Virus record (IMG/VR): IMGVR_UViG_3300020465_000050 | Span: 1 to 36,284 of that record | DNA: 36,284 nucleotides | Direction: 5' to 3' (one strand) | Source: a virus | Shown: positions 6,543 through 15,629 of the stretch, piece by piece | Layout: every line of letters begins with the position of its first letter | Numbering within the stretch: position 1 is the first letter of the stretch | Position numbers and translations under genes: made by a program | The notes under the pieces: generated by a model | What the model saw: only the letters and a program-made list of their open reading frames with translations | Told to the model about the DNA's origin: nothing | Databases searched by the model: none

Positions 6543-9047
6543 ATGTATCAAAACATTTACTTTGAAAATAGAAAACAGAAAGTTCATTTATGGGATGACA
6601 AGAAAGGTTATATAACTTTCCCTTATAAAAAGTATGCCTACATCAAACACCCACAAGGTATGAGTTATACCTTAGATGGTGAAAGGGTTAAAAAGATTTA
6701 CAAGTGGGAACCTGGTACTAAAGGTTTATATGAAAGTGATGTGCCACAAACCACAAGAGTATTGGTTGACCAATATACAGATAGTGATGAGCCGTCAGTA
6801 GGTCATAGAAAGTTATTCTTTGATATTGAGGTTGAGGTTACAGAGGGATTTCCTGATGTGATGCAGGCACACAATATGATAACTTCAATTGCGTTATATG
6901 ATGATATTACTTCTACTTATTTTACATTTGTAAATGACCCGAAAAAACAAATAGAAAATTATAAGAAAGATGATACTATAGTTGAGTTCTATGATACAGA
7001 ATATGCTATGTTGACTCGGTTCTTTCAAAAGTATAATGAAATCCAACCAACCATTATATCAGGTTGGAATAGTGAGTTTTTTGATATTCCTTATTTATAC
7101 AATCGTGCTGTAAGGATATTGGGTCCTGCAGTTGCCAACTCTCTTTCACCTATCAAGAATGTTTATTACAATGAATACAAAAAGAAACATCATATTGCTG
7201 GTGTTAGTAGTATGGATTATTTGATATTGTATAAGAAGTTTTCATTCATCCAACAGACAAGTTACAGATTAGACCACATTGGAGAGATTGAAGTTGGTAT
7301 GAAAAAGGTACAATATACTGGTACATTGAATGACTTGTATGAAAACCATCTACAAAAATTTATTGACTACAACATCCGAGATGTAAGAATTTTGGTTGAG
7401 TTAGATAAGAAGTTAGACTTCATTGATATTGCTCGTGGTATAGCTCATCTTGGTCACATACCTTATGATGATGTTATGATGAGTTCAAGATATTTAGAGG
7501 GTGCTATATTAGTTTATCTTAAAAAGATGAATGTTGTTGCACCTAACAAACCACCAAGACCAAAAAATATGGATGGTGGTGATAAATTTGCTGGTGCTTA
7601 TGTTCAACCACCACAACAAGGTAGGCACGAATGGGTATTTGATTTAGATATTACAAGTATGTATCCAAGTGTGATTAGGTCATTGAATATATCACCAGAG
7701 ACTAAAATTGGAACAGTTGAGGGTTGGGATGCTGAAGAATACTTGAAGAAAGGATTAAAGAAAACCTATACTATTTTGGATAGAGATGGTAAGGAAATGG
7801 GTAAAATGACCAATTCTGAATTAGAAGATTACTTTGAGAAAACCAAGGCCAGTATTGCTAGTAATGGTGTGATGTATAATACAGATAAACAAGGTTTAAT
7901 TCCTGCTCTACTTACAAAGTGGTTTAATGAAAGGGTGGAGTTTAGAAAGTTAGTTAAGAAGTTCAATGAAGAAGGTGATAAAGATAAAGAGGATTACTTT
8001 GATAGGAGACAATATTTACAGAAGATTTTATTAAACTCATTATATGGTGTATTGGGTTTACCAGTATTTAGATTTTATGATTTGGATAATGCAGAGGCTA
8101 CAACGGTAACAGGTCAAGCGTTGATTAAGTTCAGTAAGAAGATAACCAACCACTTTTATAATACGGAATTGGGTACTGATGATGACTATGTGATATACAT
8201 TGATACAGACTCTATTTTTGCCTCTGCTGTTCCATTGATTAAGAAGAGATTTCCAAATCAAGAACTTAGTGATGTGATGATGTCCGAAAGGATTATGGAA
8301 GTATGTGGAGAGGTTCAGGATTATTTGAACAAGAGTTATGATTATTTTGCCAAGAAGTTTCTTAGTATTGATGACCATGTATTTGATATTAAACAAGAAG
8401 TGATTGCTAAGACTGGTTTGTTTGTAACTAAGAAAAGGTATGGACTAAAGATTATTAATGATGCTGGTCGTAAGGTAAATAAGATTCATGTCAAAGGTTT
8501 AGATACAGTTAGAAGTAACTTTGCAGTTGCTATGAAAGATTTGTTGAGTAAAGTCTTGGAAGATATATTGGCCAATGTTCCAAAGGATAAGATTGATGAA
8601 CGGATTATGAAATTCAAGAGAAATATGCACATGCTACATTATGATGTTATGGCAAATCCAATCGGGGTAAAGGGTATTGGTAAATATGAAATAAAAGATG
8701 AAGATTCACCATTTAGTAGATTTCAAAAAGGTGCACCTGCTCATGTTAAGGCAGCTATTAATTACAATTCATTAATAGAATATTGGTTTGAGGGTAGGAA
8801 GTATGAAAAGATTACAAATGGTACTAAAATTAAATGGGTATATTTAAAAGATAATGAGTTTGGTTTTGATAGTATAGGGTTTAAGGGCTATGAGGATCCA
8901 CCACAATTATTAGATTTTATTAAAAATAATATTGATTCCAATAGAATGTATGAGCAGGCATTGACTAAAAAGATTGGTATGTTTTATGATTCTATGAAAT
9001 GGGAAGCTGTAGTAGATAAACAGCAAAGTATTGAAAGATTTTTTTGA
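6543..9047 (+). CDS. 43: Family B DNA polymerase, T4 gp43-like
   Basis: The replicative polymerase with built-in 3'-5' proofreading, 834 residues (T4 gp43 is about 900). The exonuclease motifs are present: FDIE with D94 and E96, SGWNSEFFDIPY, and YNIRD. The polymerase motifs follow in order: A at 367-376 (DLDITSMYPS), B around 494-502 (KILLNSLYG), C at 552-557 (YIDTDS with D554 and D556), then KKRYG. The last eight residues, QQSIERFF, match the clamp-binding PIP-box pattern Qxx(I/L/M)xxFF, consistent with docking on the clamp encoded next. The start lies two bases after the preceding stop without a strong ribosome site, suggesting translational coupling. Confidence 0.97.
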   Translation: MYQNIYFENRKQKVHLWDDKKGYITFPYKKYAYIKHPQGMSYTLDGERVKKIYKWEPGTKGLYESDVPQTTRVLVDQYTDSDEPSVGHRKLFFDIEVEVTEGFPDVMQAHNMITSIALYDDITSTYFTFVNDPKKQIENYKKDDTIVEFYDTEYAMLTRFFQKYNEIQPTIISGWNSEFFDIPYLYNRAVRILGPAVANSLSPIKNVYYNEYKKKHHIAGVSSMDYLILYKKFSFIQQTSYRLDHIGEIEVGMKKVQYTGTLNDLYENHLQKFIDYNIRDVRILVELDKKLDFIDIARGIAHLGHIPYDDVMMSSRYLEGAILVYLKKMNVVAPNKPPRPKNMDGGDKFAGAYVQPPQQGRHEWVFDLDITSMYPSVIRSLNISPETKIGTVEGWDAEEYLKKGLKKTYTILDRDGKEMGKMTNSELEDYFEKTKASIASNGVMYNTDKQGLIPALLTKWFNERVEFRKLVKKFNEEGDKDKEDYFDRRQYLQKILLNSLYGVLGLPVFRFYDLDNAEATTVTGQALIKFSKKITNHFYNTELGTDDDYVIYIDTDSIFASAVPLIKKRFPNQELSDVMMSERIMEVCGEVQDYLNKSYDYFAKKFLSIDDHVFDIKQEVIAKTGLFVTKKRYGLKIINDAGRKVNKIHVKGLDTVRSNFAVAMKDLLSKVLEDILANVPKDKIDERIMKFKRNMHMLHYDVMANPIGVKGIGKYEIKDEDSPFSRFQKGAPAHVKAAINYNSLIEYWFEGRKYEKITNGTKIKWVYLKDNEFGFDSIGFKGYEDPPQLLDFIKNNIDSNRMYEQALTKKIGMFYDSMKWEAVVDKQQSIERFF

Positions 9048-9060
9048 TTTTGAGATAACT

Positions 9061-9081
9061 GGTATATATGTATATATATAC
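9061..9081. promoter_or_regulatory. Alternating TA tract upstream of the clamp gene
   Basis: A 21-base tract of alternating T and A (GGTATATATG followed by TATATATATAC) fills most of the 56-bp gap before the clamp gene. It offers several possible -10 elements but no clear -35 box, so it may be a middle-type promoter needing an activator. The AAGGAC and AATAGG ahead of ATG 9104 are likely ribosome-binding bases. Confidence 0.3.
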
Positions 9082-9103
9082 ACAAATATAAGGACAATAG
9101 GTT

Positions 9104-9835
9104 ATGAATAGTTCGCAATTGAATCGCTTCATCAACAAGTATCATCTTGGTGGAGAGATTAAATCTGTAAAATGGGCTAGTGATGGAAACTCATTAGTTA
9201 CCCGTTTTATTAGTGGAGATAAATCTGTTTTGGGTGAAGTAAAACTTGATAATTTTGATGGAGTACAAGCATCAGAATTGGGAGTTTACAACACACCACA
9301 ACTTGCTTCACTTCTTAACATTCTAAGTGAGGATGTTGAGTTCAATCTAACCAATGCTGGTGATAAGTTTATCAGTATTGATATGAAGGACAAGAGATAT
9401 GGCACTACCTCAAAATATATGTTGAGTGATTTAAGTGTTATACCAACTGTACCTGATTTGAAAAATTTACCAAGTGAATATGAATTGGAAGTAAATGTAG
9501 ATAGTTACTTTATCAATACATTTATTGCTGGTAAAGGTGCATTACCTGAAACTGATACATTTACAGTTGTATCTAAAAATGACAAAGTTAATGTTGTCAT
9601 TGGTTATAGTAATCAGGCATCAAACAGAGTTACCATTCCTGTGGAAGTAAGTGAGTTCAAGGAAATAGAACCAGTATCATTCAATGCTAATATGTTTGCT
9701 AACATATTGACAGCAAATAAAGAATGTGAAACCGCAACATTAAAAATCAGTTCTGCAGGGTTAAGTAAAATTAACTTTAAGATTGATGATTACACTTCGG
9801 AGTACTACTTAGTAGCATCACAACAGGTAACTTAA
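9104..9835 (+). CDS. 45: DNA polymerase sliding clamp, T4 gp45-like
   Basis: A 243-residue protein, close to T4 gp45 (about 228). The clamp is a trimeric ring that tethers the polymerase to DNA and, in T4, also couples replication to late transcription. Evidence is the overall character, including the N-terminal NSSQLNRFINKYHLGGEIKSV and the repeated beta-strand-rich halves (residues about 1-115 and 120-240), plus its place between polymerase and clamp loader. It has no catalytic motif, as expected. The final TAA shares a base with the ATG of the following methyltransferase, so translation is probably coupled. Confidence 0.87.
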   Translation: MNSSQLNRFINKYHLGGEIKSVKWASDGNSLVTRFISGDKSVLGEVKLDNFDGVQASELGVYNTPQLASLLNILSEDVEFNLTNAGDKFISIDMKDKRYGTTSKYMLSDLSVIPTVPDLKNLPSEYELEVNVDSYFINTFIAGKGALPETDTFTVVSKNDKVNVVIGYSNQASNRVTIPVEVSEFKEIEPVSFNANMFANILTANKECETATLKISSAGLSKINFKIDDYTSEYYLVASQQVT

Positions 9836-11070
9836 TGTACTTAAAATACTTTGATAAATTCTTAAACCAAGAACCATATTTTCATATTGATCCAGAAGAG
9901 TGGGAACATATAAAATCCACTTTTGATAAAGATGATGTTAAGGAAAGTATGGCAAAAGTTGCAATGACATACCCGCCACCTTATCAAGAAATTGATGAGG
10001 GTAAGTGCATTACATCATTCAACAAACTGAAAGGTACTTGGGTTTATGATTTGTTAAAGGAAGGTGAGTGGTTTGCGAGAACCGAAACCGAATACAAATG
10101 GCCATTAACATTTAATGATTCACATTGGTATATCAAACGGATTAATACTGGTAATGAATCATCAAATTATTTTCAACAAGAAAATAGGTGGTCAGTAGAT
10201 GGTACAATCTCACCTGGTCCTTTGAGAACTTGGAGAACTGAAAAGTTCATGACTACCCTAATGGGTTGTGCATATACAATGAAGTTTCCAAAGATTGACA
10301 AAGGTACATTAAGAACAATGTTAGGTTTGAGAAAATACATTTGTAGTCAATTCAAACCTAATGCGGCTAAGGCGTTGTATGATTATTTTGATGTCAAGAA
10401 TGTATTGGATTTCAGTGCTGGTTGGGGGGATAGGTTGGCTGGTTTCTATGCGAGTTTGAATACCGAATTATATGTCGGACTAGATCCTCGTGTAGAAAAC
10501 CACCCAATCTACCACAAACAGGCTAGATATTATGATAAGTCTTTGACTATGTTTGAGAATGAAAAGAAGGCAGTCTTTCATGATTCACCAGCAGAGGACT
10601 TTGATTATAGTGAATATACTGATACATTTGATATCATATTTACATCACCACCTTATTTCAATGTGGAAAGATATAGTTATGATGATACTCAAAGTTGGGT
10701 AAGATATAAAACTATTACAGATTGGAATAAGGACTTTCTGCATAAGGCGATTGAAAGGATGTGGCCAACACTAAGAAGTGGTGGTAAGTTATGTGTTAAT
10801 ATATCTGATGTAAATGCTAGTAGTGGTGCTAAACAAAAAGGTATGAATGCTAAAGGTTGGCAGAAGATATGTGATCCTATGAATGATTTCATACAGACAT
10901 TTCCTGACTCAAAGTATTTAGGTGCGATTGGAATGGAGATGGCTTCAAGACCTAACTCAATAGGTGCAGGAACTGCAGTTGATTCAGGTGAGAGTAATAG
11001 AAAACCAGAGATGATAAAAACATTTGATGGTAAATTTTGTGAACCAGTTTGGATATGGGAAAAGTTATAA
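9835..11070 (+). CDS. DNA methyltransferase (N6-adenine or N4-cytosine type)
   Basis: A 411-residue AdoMet-dependent amino-methyltransferase. Motif I is at 190-198 (VLDFSAGWG), followed by an acidic strand end GLDPR. Catalytic motif IV is at 271-275 (SPPYF), characteristic of N4-C/N6-A enzymes. The order motif I before IV, only about 75 residues apart, leaves no room for a target-recognition domain between them, so recognition is probably in the roughly 180-residue N-terminal part or the C-terminus. It sits directly after the clamp and before a second methyltransferase, suggesting the phage methylates its DNA during replication, for example to evade restriction. Sequence specificity cannot be read. 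Confidence 0.83.
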   Translation: MYLKYFDKFLNQEPYFHIDPEEWEHIKSTFDKDDVKESMAKVAMTYPPPYQEIDEGKCITSFNKLKGTWVYDLLKEGEWFARTETEYKWPLTFNDSHWYIKRINTGNESSNYFQQENRWSVDGTISPGPLRTWRTEKFMTTLMGCAYTMKFPKIDKGTLRTMLGLRKYICSQFKPNAAKALYDYFDVKNVLDFSAGWGDRLAGFYASLNTELYVGLDPRVENHPIYHKQARYYDKSLTMFENEKKAVFHDSPAEDFDYSEYTDTFDIIFTSPPYFNVERYSYDDTQSWVRYKTITDWNKDFLHKAIERMWPTLRSGGKLCVNISDVNASSGAKQKGMNAKGWQKICDPMNDFIQTFPDSKYLGAIGMEMASRPNSIGAGTAVDSGESNRKPEMIKTFDGKFCEPVWIWEKL

Positions 11071-11964
11071 TTGAAAACACCAATAAGATATGCTGGTGGT
11101 AAGAGTAAGGCTTATAATGTAATAACCGAACATTTACCATTTTTCTTTCCTAAACCCAAAAGGATTATTAGCCCATTTATAGGTGGTGGTTCATTGGAAA
11201 TTGGGTGGGCATCCAATATGGGTATACCAATATTGGGATTTGATATATTTTGGTGTTTAACAAACTATTGGCAGAATCAGTTAAATAATCCAAGAGAGAT
11301 GTACGAGATTCTTCATAGTTTGGAATGTGATCTAGATACCTATAATGATATTAAAGAACAATTATTATGTTGGGAAAAAGTTCAAAGTTTATTTGAGAAT
11401 TGGACAACAGACCATTATGAAAGAGAACCTAAAGAGATTTCAGATTTACTTGGGGCGGTATATTATTTTTTTAGTCATAATTTATCTTATGGTCCTATGT
11501 TTTTGGGGTGGTTTAGTTCAATTTACGATGATAGGGAAAAGTATATAAAAATGATAGAAAGAGTGAGAGATTTTCACTGTCCTAATTTTAGTGTTGAGAA
11601 TAAATCATTTGATGAGGTTATACCAAACTTTCCTAATGATATGATTTATTTGGATCCACCATATTATATGAAGAAAGATTCTGATAATAAAATGTTTAAG
11701 GGGATATATCCTAATTCTAACTTTGCAGTTCATCATAATGAATTTGATCATGAGTTATTAAGAGATTTATTACATAATCATAAAGGTTCTTTTGTGTTAT
11801 CATATAATAATTGTGAAACTATAAGGGAATATTACAAAGATTTTAGACATCAATTTCCTGAATGGGAATATAGTTATGGACAAGGTGAAACTCGGATTGG
11901 TAAGAATAGAACTGATGGTAAAATTACTAAAGAAAGTCACGAAATATTAATAATCAAGGAATAG
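11071..11964 (+). CDS. dam: Dam-type adenine-N6 DNA methyltransferase (D12 class)
   Basis: A 297-residue protein with the D12-class signature order: N-terminal RYAGGK (6-11), AdoMet-binding motif PFIGGGS (35-41) and catalytic DPPY (195-198). T4 Dam and E. coli Dam belong to this class and methylate adenine in GATC, but specificity here is not visible. The start is TTG at 11071, directly abutting the previous TAA; conserved residues begin at R6, so a later start is unlikely. It lies two bases before the clamp-loader gene. Confidence 0.9.
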   Translation: MKTPIRYAGGKSKAYNVITEHLPFFFPKPKRIISPFIGGGSLEIGWASNMGIPILGFDIFWCLTNYWQNQLNNPREMYEILHSLECDLDTYNDIKEQLLCWEKVQSLFENWTTDHYEREPKEISDLLGAVYYFFSHNLSYGPMFLGWFSSIYDDREKYIKMIERVRDFHCPNFSVENKSFDEVIPNFPNDMIYLDPPYYMKKDSDNKMFKGIYPNSNFAVHHNEFDHELLRDLLHNHKGSFVLSYNNCETIREYYKDFRHQFPEWEYSYGQGETRIGKNRTDGKITKESHEILIIKE

Positions 11965-11966
11965 AA

Positions 11967-12890
11967 ATGAGTGATATAAAACATTCATTGTGGGTTGAGA
12001 AATACAGACCTACAACATTAGATACATATATTGGAAATGAACACCTGAAGAGTAAAGTAAAGGTGTATTTGGAAAGTGGGGATTTACCACATCTGTTATT
12101 ATTTGGTAAGGCAGGTACTGGTAAAACTACATTGGCTAAGTTATTAGTAAACAATATCAATTGTGATTATTTGTATATCAATGCCAGTGATGAAAATAGT
12201 GTTGATGTGGTTAGAGAAAAAGTAAAGAACTTTGCATCTACTATGGGATTTCAAGATATGAAAATCATTATCTTAGATGAGTGTGATTACATTACACCGA
12301 ATGCTCAGGCAGCTCTAAGAAATCTTATGGAGACTTTCTCTAAACATTGTAGGTTTATCTTGACTTGTAATTTTGTGGAAAGAATTATTGACCCGATTCA
12401 ATCAAGATGTCAATCATTTCAAATCATTCCACCAGATAGGAAACAAGTTGCTCAACACCTATCCAATATTTTAGGTGAAGAGAATACAGCGTTTGATGTA
12501 AAGGATATTGTTACATTAGTCAATGGTGGTTATCCTGATATCCGTAGAGTAATAAACTCTGCACAAAGACAAGTGGTAAATGGTAAGTTGGTTATTGATG
12601 AGGCCATGATTACTCAAAATGATTACAAGTTGTCATTGTTGGAAATACTAAAAACACAAGACAAGAAGAATGCATTTAAGAACATTAGACAATTGATTGC
12701 TGACTCTAAGGTTACAGATTTTAGTGATTTATTTAGGTTGTTGTTTGATACCATTGATGATTGGGGTAAAGGACATATTGCAGAAAGTATATTATTGTTG
12801 AGTCAATATCAACAAAGTGATGCCGTAGTGGTAGATAAAGAGATTAACATTATGGCTATGTTTACAGAAATTATAGGAGTTATAAAATGA
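11967..12890 (+). CDS. 44: Clamp loader large subunit, AAA+ ATPase, T4 gp44-like
   Basis: A 307-residue RFC-type ATPase that opens the sliding clamp and places it on primer-template. The N-terminus has WVEKYRPTTLDTYIGN, typical of RFC/gp44. Walker A is at 47-54 (GKAGTGKT), Walker B at 101-107 ending DECD, and the SRC motif at 146-148 with the arginine finger R147. It works with the gp62-like subunit encoded two genes on. Its last four bases overlap the ATG of the zinc-ribbon gene. Confidence 0.95.
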   Translation: MSDIKHSLWVEKYRPTTLDTYIGNEHLKSKVKVYLESGDLPHLLLFGKAGTGKTTLAKLLVNNINCDYLYINASDENSVDVVREKVKNFASTMGFQDMKIIILDECDYITPNAQAALRNLMETFSKHCRFILTCNFVERIIDPIQSRCQSFQIIPPDRKQVAQHLSNILGEENTAFDVKDIVTLVNGGYPDIRRVINSAQRQVVNGKLVIDEAMITQNDYKLSLLEILKTQDKKNAFKNIRQLIADSKVTDFSDLFRLLFDTIDDWGKGHIAESILLLSQYQQSDAVVVDKEINIMAMFTEIIGVIK

Positions 12891-13150
12891 ACATGAAACC
12901 AATGAAACCAATACCTGGTCAACAACAACAAGTAAAGGTAGATTTATCACAAGCCGAGACTACAAAGTGTGAACATTGTGGTAATTACTTGTTTATAAAA
13001 AGTTCTATCATTAAGAGGTTATCTGCATTAGTATCACCAACTGGTGAAGAGGCATTGATACCAATTGAGGTATATAGTTGTGGTAATTGTGGTAGAGTAC
13101 CAAAGTCTATGCTAGAGGGTTCAGGTATTGAAGAAGAAATCAACAAGTAA
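12887..13150 (+). CDS. Small zinc-ribbon protein between the clamp-loader genes
   Basis: An 87-residue protein with two cysteine pairs, C28/C31 (CEHC) and C65/C68 (CGNC), separated by 33 residues: a classic zinc-ribbon layout. The first 22 residues are rich in M, P and Q and probably unstructured. The position, overlapping both clamp-loader genes, suggests a partner in replication or late transcription, but no function is known to me. The gene overlaps gp44 by four bases and the gp62-like gene by 23. Confidence 0.75.
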   Translation: MNMKPMKPIPGQQQQVKVDLSQAETTKCEHCGNYLFIKSSIIKRLSALVSPTGEEALIPIEVYSCGNCGRVPKSMLEGSGIEEEINK

Positions 13151-13586
13151 ACCAAAAGTCAAAGGTCTATTTGACCACATCAAACAAATCACAATGTTTC
13201 AAAATCCTAAGTATTGGGATACATTGAGTGATGGAGACAAAAAGACTTGGAACAATTATATGGTTCATCGCTTTCTATCAATGAACCCAGATTGGATTGA
13301 TTTGGTAAATGGGATACAAGAATATTGGAAACTAGATCCAGAGATTGTGTATAAGTTTTACATATCAGTAATACCAAAGAGTCGGACATTCTTACGGTAT
13401 GTAAAATCTAAAAAGAAATCAAAAGTAGAGAAGTGGGCTATGGAACATCTAAGAGATTACTTCCAAACCAGTTCTCGTGAGATAGAAGAGTATTTAGAAA
13501 TGATGACTAAACAACAAGTTGAAACAATCATCATGAAATATGGAGTTACAGATAAAGAACTAAAACAAGTTTGGAAAAAGGCTTGA
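13128..13586 (+). CDS. 62: Clamp loader small subunit, T4 gp62-like
   Basis: A 152-residue helical protein recognisable by its N-terminal half (LFDHIKQITMFQNPKYW, then LSDGDKKTWNNYMVHRFLSMN), which is characteristic of gp62 homologues in marine T4-like phages. T4 gp62 is about 187 residues. It forms the loader with gp44. The start is a TTG inside the upstream zinc-ribbon gene, supported by GAGG nine bases earlier; no ATG occurs before the conserved block. The stop TGA is embedded in the -35 box (TTGACT) of the next promoter. Confidence 0.85.
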   Translation: MKKKSTSKPKVKGLFDHIKQITMFQNPKYWDTLSDGDKKTWNNYMVHRFLSMNPDWIDLVNGIQEYWKLDPEIVYKFYISVIPKSRTFLRYVKSKKKSKVEKWAMEHLRDYFQTSSREIEEYLEMMTKQQVETIIMKYGVTDKELKQVWKKA

Positions 13587-13612
13587 CTTATATAGGTTTT
13601 TATGTGTATATT
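13583..13612 (+). promoter_or_regulatory. Sigma70-like promoter, copy 2
   Basis: TTGACT (13583-13588), 18 bp, TATATT (13607-13612). The -35 box contains the stop codon of the gp62-like gene, so the units are packed with no spare DNA. It drives the Nmad1-like gene at 13636, which has AGGAG six bases before its ATG. Confidence 0.8.
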
Positions 13613-13635
13613 CGGTTATAAATTAGGAGTAGTAT

Positions 13636-14016
13636 ATGGAAGTTATAAGAGATACTAAGAGTGGTATCAATAAAAACGAAACTATTGTAGAGCAAATGGA
13701 ACGCGAGTGGCCAAAGATGACCACCGAGTTCAAGAAGTTACAAAGAGAACAATATGAGTTGTTCTGTCATAAACAACATGATTATGGTCCTGGTAATATA
13801 TCAGTTGGTTCACCATTAATAACAGATGAGGATGTTAAATTATCTTTAACTGGTTTATGGTTTAGAATGAATGATAAGATACAAAGACTAAAAACATTAT
13901 TGATGAGTGGTAAGACCAATGCCGTTCAAGATGAACCAATGGAAGATGCTTATCTTGATGTTAGTAATTATGGTATTATGGCCACAATAGTTAAAAGAGG
14001 ATTGTGGGGTAAATAA
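13636..14016 (+). CDS. Nmad1/DUF1599-like protein (nucleotide-modification associated)
   Basis: A 126-residue all-helical protein with the signature of the family once called DUF1599: K46-x-H48-D49-Y50-G51 with N54, then R77-x-N79-D80-K81-x2-R84-L85, and a C-terminal acidic helix ending in DVSNYGIMA. Members occur in phages near DNA or nucleotide modification genes and are predicted to act on nucleotides; no reaction is firmly established to my knowledge. The gene has its own promoter, is one of the first after the replication block, and overlaps the next start by one base. Confidence 0.75.
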   Translation: MEVIRDTKSGINKNETIVEQMEREWPKMTTEFKKLQREQYELFCHKQHDYGPGNISVGSPLITDEDVKLSLTGLWFRMNDKIQRLKTLLMSGKTNAVQDEPMEDAYLDVSNYGIMATIVKRGLWGK

Positions 14017-14162
14017 TGAAACAACCAATACAAATAATTAGAGAGTTAGTTAATAAGTATCCAAATGATATGCAGTTAGGTGAGAAAGTTAGGGCATACA
14101 TTAGGTGGTTATTTGATTGGAGAGATACAGAAAGAGAAGATAAAGATAGTTACGATGGATAA
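14016..14162 (+). CDS. Small hypothetical protein, 48 residues
   Basis: The ATG overlaps the preceding TAA (TAATG) and the frame runs 48 codons to TAA 14160-14162, overlapping the next gene by eight bases. The product begins MKQPIQIIRELVNKYPNDM and ends in a charged tail (RDTEREDKDSYDG). The central part looks like one amphipathic helix with RWLFDW. The tight couplings on both sides make it likely to be translated. No family is recognised. Confidence 0.6.
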   Translation: MKQPIQIIRELVNKYPNDMQLGEKVRAYIRWLFDWRDTEREDKDSYDG

Positions 14163-14790
14163 GATTGCAATCTGTATTCCAACACATACAAGCGTATCTG
14201 CCGTATTGTTTGACCAATGGATAGGTTTGTCAGCTTGGTGTGCTAAGAACAACATACCAATAATAACCATAGCCAATAGAACACATAATGATGCTAGGAA
14301 TTGGTTGGCTACTGCTGGTGGTGGGTTTTCAAATCCAAATCAATTGATTGACCAAGTGGATTATATAGTATGGATTGATTCAGACCAGGCATTTACATTA
14401 GAAGATTTACAAACATTAATTGCTTGTGATGATAAGTTTTGTACTGGTTGGTATTTAAAAGGTGATACTCCAATGGTTGCTAGATGGGATGAGAAAGTAT
14501 TTTTAAAAACTGGTAGTATGAATTTTGTACCAGTAAAAGAATTAGAACAATCAAAAGACAAATTGATTGAGGTATCATACTGTGGATTTGGATTTACAAA
14601 AACACATACAGATTTATTCAAAGGATTAACATATCCATTTTTTAGAAATGAAGTTGTACAGATTGGTGATTATCAAGAGAATGTATCCGAAGATGCTACA
14701 TTTTGTTTATATGTTGATAGGTATCTTGGTATTAGACCAAGAGTGATTGCAGACTTAAAGATAGGTCATTTAAAGGAACAAATAATATGA
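14155..14790 (+). CDS. Glycosyltransferase-like protein, GT-A fold
   Basis: I place the start at ATG 14155, giving 211 residues. The longer frame from 14080 lies over the small upstream gene and lacks conserved sequence. The N-terminus KIAICIPTHTS is the first strand of a GT-A fold. WIDSDQAF carries the D75-S-D77 metal/nucleotide-sugar motif, and the later VSEDATFC has an acidic pair at the usual acceptor-side position. It probably transfers a sugar from a nucleotide donor; donor and acceptor are unknown. It overlaps the nuclease gene by four bases (ATGA) and is separated from the main sugar island by four genes. Confidence 0.65.
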   Translation: MDKIAICIPTHTSVSAVLFDQWIGLSAWCAKNNIPIITIANRTHNDARNWLATAGGGFSNPNQLIDQVDYIVWIDSDQAFTLEDLQTLIACDDKFCTGWYLKGDTPMVARWDEKVFLKTGSMNFVPVKELEQSKDKLIEVSYCGFGFTKTHTDLFKGLTYPFFRNEVVQIGDYQENVSEDATFCLYVDRYLGIRPRVIADLKIGHLKEQII

Positions 14791-15620
14791 GTAAAATAAG
14801 TTATAGTCAGTTTGCCAAGTGGGATAAATGTCCTTATACTTGGAAGTTGGATTATGTGGATAAGTTGAATACATTCAAAGGTAATATTTACACATTGTTT
14901 GGAACTGCAATCCATGAAACAATACAGGCATATTTAGTATGTTATTATGAAAGGACTATTAAGGAAGCAGATGATTTACCATTAATAGATATATTTCAAT
15001 ATAGATTAAAAGAGAATTACAAAATATCAAAAGCACAACATGGTGATGAGTTTCCTGTTACAAAGGAGGAAATGATTTCATTCTATGATGATGGTGTGAC
15101 TATTATTAATGAGTTTCTCAAAAGAAAATCAAGTCACTTTCCAAAGAAAAATACAGAGTTGGTTGGTATTGAGGTTAAGTTAAATTCTAAATTACCTCGT
15201 GATATGAAATTCAATGGTTATATGGATGTAGTTTTACATAATAATAAAACAGGCCGTATTAAGATTATTGATATTAAGACTGCAACTCACGGTTGGAACA
15301 AATATATGAAGGCTGATAAGAACAAAACCAACCAGTTATTGTTATACAAGAAGTTTTTCTCAAAAGAAAGAGATATTCCTATTGATAAAATAGAAGTTGA
15401 ATATTTAATATTAAAGAGGAAACTTTATGAAAATATTCAGTATCCTCAAAAAAGAATACAAGTGTTTTCACCAGCGAGTGGTAAACCAAGTATCAATAGA
15501 GTTATGACAAGATTACAAGAATTTATAGATGAGTGTTATGATGAAGATGGTAATATCATTGCTCATGATTATCAAAAGTGTGAAAAGTTTAAAAAATGTA
15601 GGTTGTGTAAGGATTTATAG
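14787..15620 (+). CDS. Cas4/RecB-like PD-(D/E)XK nuclease with predicted Fe-S cluster
   Basis: A 277-residue protein with all hallmarks of the PDDEXK_1/Cas4-AddB group: H43 in GTAIHET, D147 in GYMDVVL, D162-x-K164 in IIDIKT and the Q183-x3-Y187 motif. C15 near the N-terminus together with C265, C271 and C274 at the C-terminus matches the four-cysteine 4Fe-4S arrangement of Cas4 and AddB. These enzymes are DNA exonucleases acting in recombination or end processing. No CRISPR array or cas1/cas2 is present, so a role in phage recombination or host-DNA degradation is more likely than adaptation. Confidence 0.85.
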   Translation: MSKISYSQFAKWDKCPYTWKLDYVDKLNTFKGNIYTLFGTAIHETIQAYLVCYYERTIKEADDLPLIDIFQYRLKENYKISKAQHGDEFPVTKEEMISFYDDGVTIINEFLKRKSSHFPKKNTELVGIEVKLNSKLPRDMKFNGYMDVVLHNNKTGRIKIIDIKTATHGWNKYMKADKNKTNQLLLYKKFFSKERDIPIDKIEVEYLILKRKLYENIQYPQKRIQVFSPASGKPSINRVMTRLQEFIDECYDEDGNIIAHDYQKCEKFKKCRLCKDL

Positions 15621-15629
15621 GAAAATATT

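Noticed and set aside
14787-15620. CRISPR adaptation module
   Set aside because: The Cas4-like gene has no cas1, cas2 or repeat-spacer array nearby; C-runs at 35178 are not spaced like CRISPR repeats.
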